A stretch of DNA of 9,622 nucleotides from Planctomycetota bacterium. GTDB taxonomy: Bacteria > Planctomycetota > UBA1135. The notes below the pieces were generated by a model. The model did not search any database. It was not told the DNA's origin and worked only from the letters and a program-made list of their open reading frames with translations. The DNA is taken from positions 1 to 9,622 of the forward strand of contig JAQBVK010000072.1 of the NCBI GenBank assembly GCA_027623585.1, in the 5' to 3' direction. The translations under genes and the position numbers were made by a program. Below, piece by piece: positions 6,304-9,622 of the stretch. How positions within the stretch are numbered: position 1 is the first letter of the stretch; each line of letters begins with the position of its first letter.

Positions 6304-9300
6304 ATGCTCCTACCTGTCCGCAAATCCCTTGCCAAGCTCGCTTTGGCCGTGCTCGGCGTCGCAGTTTTGATGCTTCCCGCCTGCATCGGCGGCTCCGGTT
6401 CTGGCGTATCGACCAGCGGTGCCTTCGGCATCACCGTCTGCTCGCTCGGTTGTGGTGGCTCCAGTTTTGCGGTCTCCACTTGGCAGGCGAACAAGGACAT
6501 CATCTTCACCTTCACGAGGGACGTGGATCCGGCGACGGTGGATTTCTCCTCGATCTCGATCGTGAAGATCGCGGACGGGAGCGCGCCCTTGGGATCCTTC
6601 ATCGTGGACGGGCGCGACGTGACCTTCCGCCCGGCTTTTCTCGAGACCGTGGCCGGTTTGACCTTCGGATTCGAGGACGGCGTGAACTACCGGATCACGG
6701 TGGCGACGATTGGGCCGAACATCGTGCGCTCGACGAATGGTACGGCGAACCAGTCCCGTCTCACGGGCATCCTGAAGATTGACGGCATCGCCGACCTCGT
6801 GCCGGGACCGCCGTCAGTGATCTCGGTCGATCCGAGTGTGGAGAATCCTCCGACCACGAACCTGTTCAACATCACGATCGTGTTCGGTGATTTGCTGCGC
6901 ACTTCGCAACTCGCCGATCCAGTGACGGGAGCGAGCGGTCTGATCAGCGTGGCGGTGTCCGACGCACAGACCGGCGTTTCGAGTGCGGTGCCCGGCACCT
7001 TCCGCGCGTTCTCGGATCGTGATTCACTCACCACGACCGTGATCTTTACGCCGTTGATCGGCTTCCCGGCGGGCAGTAACGGCCGCCGGACTTGCTTGGT
7101 GAGCCTTTCGCAACAGATCGTCGACTTGGTCGGCAATCCGCTTGCCAACGCGGGGACCCTGACCATCCCGTTGCCGGAAGGGAGCACGACCACGGGCTCG
7201 ATCCTCGAAAGCTTCGCCAACCAATCGAAGGAAGACGCAAGCGGCAGCACTCTGGGCCTCTGGGCCGGGGCGCTCGGCGGCGGCATCGACAGTGGTCAGG
7301 ATCCGCTCACGGGCAATCACCTCGGCGGTGGCTCCGGCGTCCTCGGCGACTTGGTTGTCGAAGACGGTCAAGTCTTCTTCAACACGGACGGAGGCTCGGT
7401 GTTCTCCGACCTGCTGAACGAAACCGTCACGGTCGCTGACGGCGCCTTCCCGTTCACCAGGATCTGGACCGACACCGACGTGTTCGTCACAGCGGCGGGC
7501 TCCCGCCCGTTACGCCTGTTCACGCGCGGCAGCATGACGATCGGCGCGCAGATGTCCTTCAACGGCGAAGATGCGCCGCCCAACTGGGGTAAATGCTTCC
7601 CGATCAACGAGCAGGAAGTGCCGGAATCGCTGATCAACGCCTTCAATGAAGGCAGCGAGCCGCGCAACACGATTGCCGGCGGGGGCGATCCGGGTACGGG
7701 CAGCTTGAGTGGCGGCAGCGGCGGCATCGGTGGGATGTCCTGGTACGCCGGAAACAGCGGCATGGGGCCGGAAATCGGCGGCTCGCAGTTCTACTTAGAC
7801 ACGCTCAACTGCGGATGGGCGCAGGTCGAGAACGGCAGTTGCACGATCCTGCAGCCTAACCGGTTCCGTGACACCTACATCGGTGGCGACTACTGCGGCG
7901 CGAACGGCGACCGTGTCGGCGGCGCGCCGGCGGAAGGCGGACCGGGCACCACGCCGCTGGCCAACTTGATCGGCGAAGACCTCGACGCGGGATCCGGCAT
8001 GGGCTCTTGGTGCTGGCCGCCGAAGAGCAACGTGATCACCGACCCTTTGCTAGCCGGTGGCACGCGCATCTCATCGCACGTGATCTTCTCAGGCGGATCT
8101 CCGGTCGGCCGGCAGAATCATGCGCGTCACCGCTCACGCGGCGGCGGCGGCGGCGGCTACTGGACCGCCGGCGGACGCGGTGAGTACTTCGTGCCCGGCT
8201 CGACCGATCCACTCGGAGTGCCGATCGCCTTGGTCGATCAGCCTCTGGTGATTACGGCGAACGGAATCTACGAATACAACGACGACGGCTTTGGCGCCGA
8301 TTACATCCCGTGGGACGGTCGCGCGGGAGTGAACTCACGACCCGTGCAAGACGCGGGCGGCGGCGCATACGTGATTCCGGTCGGCACCGAGACCTTGAAT
8401 CCTGATTTGGGACTTCTGCTCGGAGGCTCCGGCGGCGGCGGTGCAGGCAACAACCAGCACGGCTCTTGGAAAGAGAACCCGACGCTCGGGAACGGAGACA
8501 TCGACACCTTCCGCGGCGCCGACGGCGCGGGCGGCGGCGCAGGCGGAGGCGCGGTGCAACTGCATTCAGGTAGCGACCTCTCACTGACAGGCAGTTTGAG
8601 CGCAAACGGCGGCGACGGCGGCTCGAGTGAATTCATGCTTTCCGTGCCGTGGGCCGACGTCAACGCGATCACGGTCGGCACGCCGGGCGACGGCGGCGGC
8701 GGCGGCGGTTCTGGCGGCGCGGTGCTCGTGCAAGCCAACGGCGCCATGACGCTCGGTGCGGATTCGATTTCGGTCGCAGGTGGCGCAGGTGGACTCGGTT
8801 CTGCCGGCAACCACGGCGGCACCGGCGGCACCGGCCTGGTGCGGATCGAAGGTCCGACTCCGTGGAACTTGGCCCAGGCGCAAGCGGCCGTGACCCCGAA
8901 CGCAGCCGTGGAGCTCACGCCGATCGGCGCTCCGGGCCAGCCGAACACCGGCACGGTCACCGTCAACTGGAGCGGCACCACGGCGGACGTGCTCGCCGCA
9001 GACGGCACCGTGTTCAACGGCAATTCGAGCGGCGTGCGCAGCCGCTGGTACGAAGCGCCGAACAGCATCTCGCAGTTCCTGATCACCCGCTGGGAGATCG
9101 AATGTGAGTATCGCGATGGCAGTGGCATTCATTCTCTGATCTACAGTTCCGACGGCACGTTGACCGATCCGGAAACGACCGCGGTCTGGTTGGCGCTGCA
9201 GGCCGCTTGGATGCAGCCTGGAGAGTCGGCGAAGCCGGATCCGGAACTGATCGTCTCGACAACCTGGATCGTGCCCGGCTTCCGCACCGTCACCAACGGC

Positions 9301-9444
9301 ATCGATCAACTCGGCCTGGTGCTCTCGCGCGCCGTGCGATACGTCTTGGTGTTCGACCAAGACATGATCAATGCACTGATGGGCGGCGCCGCCAACGGCT
9401 ACTTCAAGGTGAAGATGGTGACCTTCGAGTGGGAAGGTTCCTGA
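6304..9444 (+). CDS. Large glycine-rich surface lipoprotein with SbsA-like Ig domains
   Basis: This is a predicted 1046-residue exported lipoprotein; I know of no specific function. Starting at ATG 6304 gives a clean signal: RKSLAK, a hydrophobic core, and lipobox LPAC with lipidated Cys27, followed by a Gly/Ser linker. Two Ig-like domains of the SbsA/Big_5 type follow: about 55-135 (DIIFTFTRDVDPATVD ... GRDVTFRP ... YRITV) and about 168-292 (PPSVISVDPS ... DLVGNPLANAGTL). The region around 350-425 is beta-rich (FTRIWTDTDVFVTAAGS, LRLFTRGSMTIGAQMSFNG). Residues about 440-850 are very glycine-rich, with runs at 613-618 and 797-802. Two similar modules, GGGAGGGAVQLHSG ... GSLSANGGDGG (about 743-772) and GGGGSGGAVLVQ ... 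ISVAGGAGG (about 797-828), plus a partial third (GGTGGTGLVRIEG), suggest a repetitive beta structure. The C-terminal 180 residues are not low-complexity and hold several Trp. The frame is open upstream to 6085, but that part overlaps the divergent gene and lacks a signal. An adhesin, sheath or stalk role is only a guess. Confidence 0.82.
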   Translation: MLLPVRKSLAKLALAVLGVAVLMLPACIGGSGSGVSTSGAFGITVCSLGCGGSSFAVSTWQANKDIIFTFTRDVDPATVDFSSISIVKIADGSAPLGSFIVDGRDVTFRPAFLETVAGLTFGFEDGVNYRITVATIGPNIVRSTNGTANQSRLTGILKIDGIADLVPGPPSVISVDPSVENPPTTNLFNITIVFGDLLRTSQLADPVTGASGLISVAVSDAQTGVSSAVPGTFRAFSDRDSLTTTVIFTPLIGFPAGSNGRRTCLVSLSQQIVDLVGNPLANAGTLTIPLPEGSTTTGSILESFANQSKEDASGSTLGLWAGALGGGIDSGQDPLTGNHLGGGSGVLGDLVVEDGQVFFNTDGGSVFSDLLNETVTVADGAFPFTRIWTDTDVFVTAAGSRPLRLFTRGSMTIGAQMSFNGEDAPPNWGKCFPINEQEVPESLINAFNEGSEPRNTIAGGGDPGTGSLSGGSGGIGGMSWYAGNSGMGPEIGGSQFYLDTLNCGWAQVENGSCTILQPNRFRDTYIGGDYCGANGDRVGGAPAEGGPGTTPLANLIGEDLDAGSGMGSWCWPPKSNVITDPLLAGGTRISSHVIFSGGSPVGRQNHARHRSRGGGGGGYWTAGGRGEYFVPGSTDPLGVPIALVDQPLVITANGIYEYNDDGFGADYIPWDGRAGVNSRPVQDAGGGAYVIPVGTETLNPDLGLLLGGSGGGGAGNNQHGSWKENPTLGNGDIDTFRGADGAGGGAGGGAVQLHSGSDLSLTGSLSANGGDGGSSEFMLSVPWADVNAITVGTPGDGGGGGGSGGAVLVQANGAMTLGADSISVAGGAGGLGSAGNHGGTGGTGLVRIEGPTPWNLAQAQAAVTPNAAVELTPIGAPGQPNTGTVTVNWSGTTADVLAADGTVFNGNSSGVRSRWYEAPNSISQFLITRWEIECEYRDGSGIHSLIYSSDGTLTDPETTAVWLALQAAWMQPGESAKPDPELIVSTTWIVPGFRTVTNGIDQLGLVLSRAVRYVLVFDQDMINALMGGAANGYFKVKMVTFEWEGS
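8140..8157 (+). repeat. (GGC)6 triplet tract encoding six glycines
   Basis: Six identical GGC codons in a row encode residues 613-618 of the glycine-rich lipoprotein. Slippage here would change the glycine count without breaking the frame. Confidence 0.85.
8692..8709 (+). repeat. (GGC)5GGT triplet tract encoding six glycines
   Basis: Five GGC codons and one GGT encode residues 797-802 of the glycine-rich lipoprotein, at the head of its second GGSGGAV-type module. It is similar in make-up to the tract at 8140. Confidence 0.85.
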
Positions 9445-9622
9445 GCGGATCAGCGCTCCGATTCCTACTTCCTGACGCGCTTCTCGTCCACGGCACGCGG
9501 CTCGAGGAGCGCGTCGGCCTTGTGACGGATGCGGCCGGTTCGATCGTCCGTCGCGCTTCGATCGGGGATCAGCCCGACTTGAATTGGGAACGATTTCCAG
9601 GGGAGATCTGGACTGCGGCTCC
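9429..9622 (+). CDS. Partial gene: N-terminus of a probable amidohydrolase
   Basis: An open frame runs without a stop from GTG 9429 to the window edge, about 64 codons. It overlaps the last 16 bases of the glycine-rich lipoprotein gene. GGTGA (9417-9421) lies 7 bases before this GTG; a later start such as GTG 9522 is possible but would remove most of the recognisable part. The peptide contains LLPDALLVHGTRLEERVG, then LVTDAAGSIVRRASI, then FPGEIWTAA. This is the layout of the N-terminal beta-sandwich of amidohydrolase or cytosine-deaminase-like enzymes, where a short beta strand pair is followed by an APxLVNAHxH-type metal motif. That motif would lie just past the edge, so neither metal ligands nor substrate can be judged. 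Third codon positions are GC-rich like the other genes. The family call is inferred from a short segment. Confidence 0.45.
   Translation, partial: MGRFLSGSALRFLLPDALLVHGTRLEERVGLVTDAAGSIVRRASIGDQPDLNWERFPGEIWTAA

Noticed and set aside
6150..6602. Upstream in-frame extension (151 codons) of the minus-strand lipoprotein
   Set aside because: It lies antisense to the start of the glycine-rich gene, resembles no known protein, and removes the signal peptide from the N-terminus.
8500..8860. Possible CRISPR or tandem DNA repeat array
   Set aside because: The repetition is in glycine codons of one open frame, not in fixed-length repeats with unique spacers.
8301..9128. Antisense proline-rich open frame opposite the glycine-rich region
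   Set aside because: Proline runs are simply the complement of GGC glycine codons read on the other strand; no signal peptide or start context.

Overview
The window is a high-GC, densely coded bacterial chromosome segment with seven complete protein genes and one partial gene at the right edge. No rRNA, tRNA, CRISPR array, insertion sequence or phage gene was seen, and no gene-free stretch exceeds about 160 bases. Three proteins carry lipoprotein-type signal peptides, one is an envelope OmpA-type protein, two belong to type IV pilus / type II secretion-like biogenesis, and one is a very glycine-rich surface lipoprotein with SbsA-like Ig domains. This mix suggests a diderm, GC-rich environmental bacterium. 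Deep-branching Planctomycetota is my best guess from the style of the pilin-like and glycine-rich proteins, but this is an inference and not proven by the sequence.

Layout, left to right. A plus-strand pair comes first: a prepilin peptidase (133-1149) whose stop overlaps, as ATGA, the start of an OmpA-domain lipoprotein (1146-1844), closed by a terminator-like hairpin (1864-1894). A second plus-strand pair follows: an EF-G-2-type translational GTPase paralogue (1965-3950), again joined by an ATGA overlap to a small prepilin-like protein (3947-4468). This ends tail to tail on a TatD-family hydrolase (4465-5241, minus), the two stop codons sharing the palindrome CTAG. TatD lies just downstream of a minus-strand lipoprotein with HEAT-like helices (5250-6149). 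A 154-base divergent intergenic region separates that gene from a 1046-residue glycine-rich lipoprotein on the plus strand (6304-9444). The last ~190 bases hold the start of another plus-strand gene that looks like the N-terminus of an amidohydrolase.

How the genes may work together: the prepilin peptidase would process the class III signal of the pilin-like protein about 2.8 kb downstream, and the OmpA-type lipoprotein would tie the envelope to peptidoglycan. The EF-G paralogue and TatD are housekeeping-type genes with no obvious mechanistic link to these. I do not see a defence system, biosynthetic cluster or mobile element. The most unusual items are the glycine-rich lipoprotein, the EF-G paralogue with altered GTPase motifs, and its translational coupling to a pilin-like gene.
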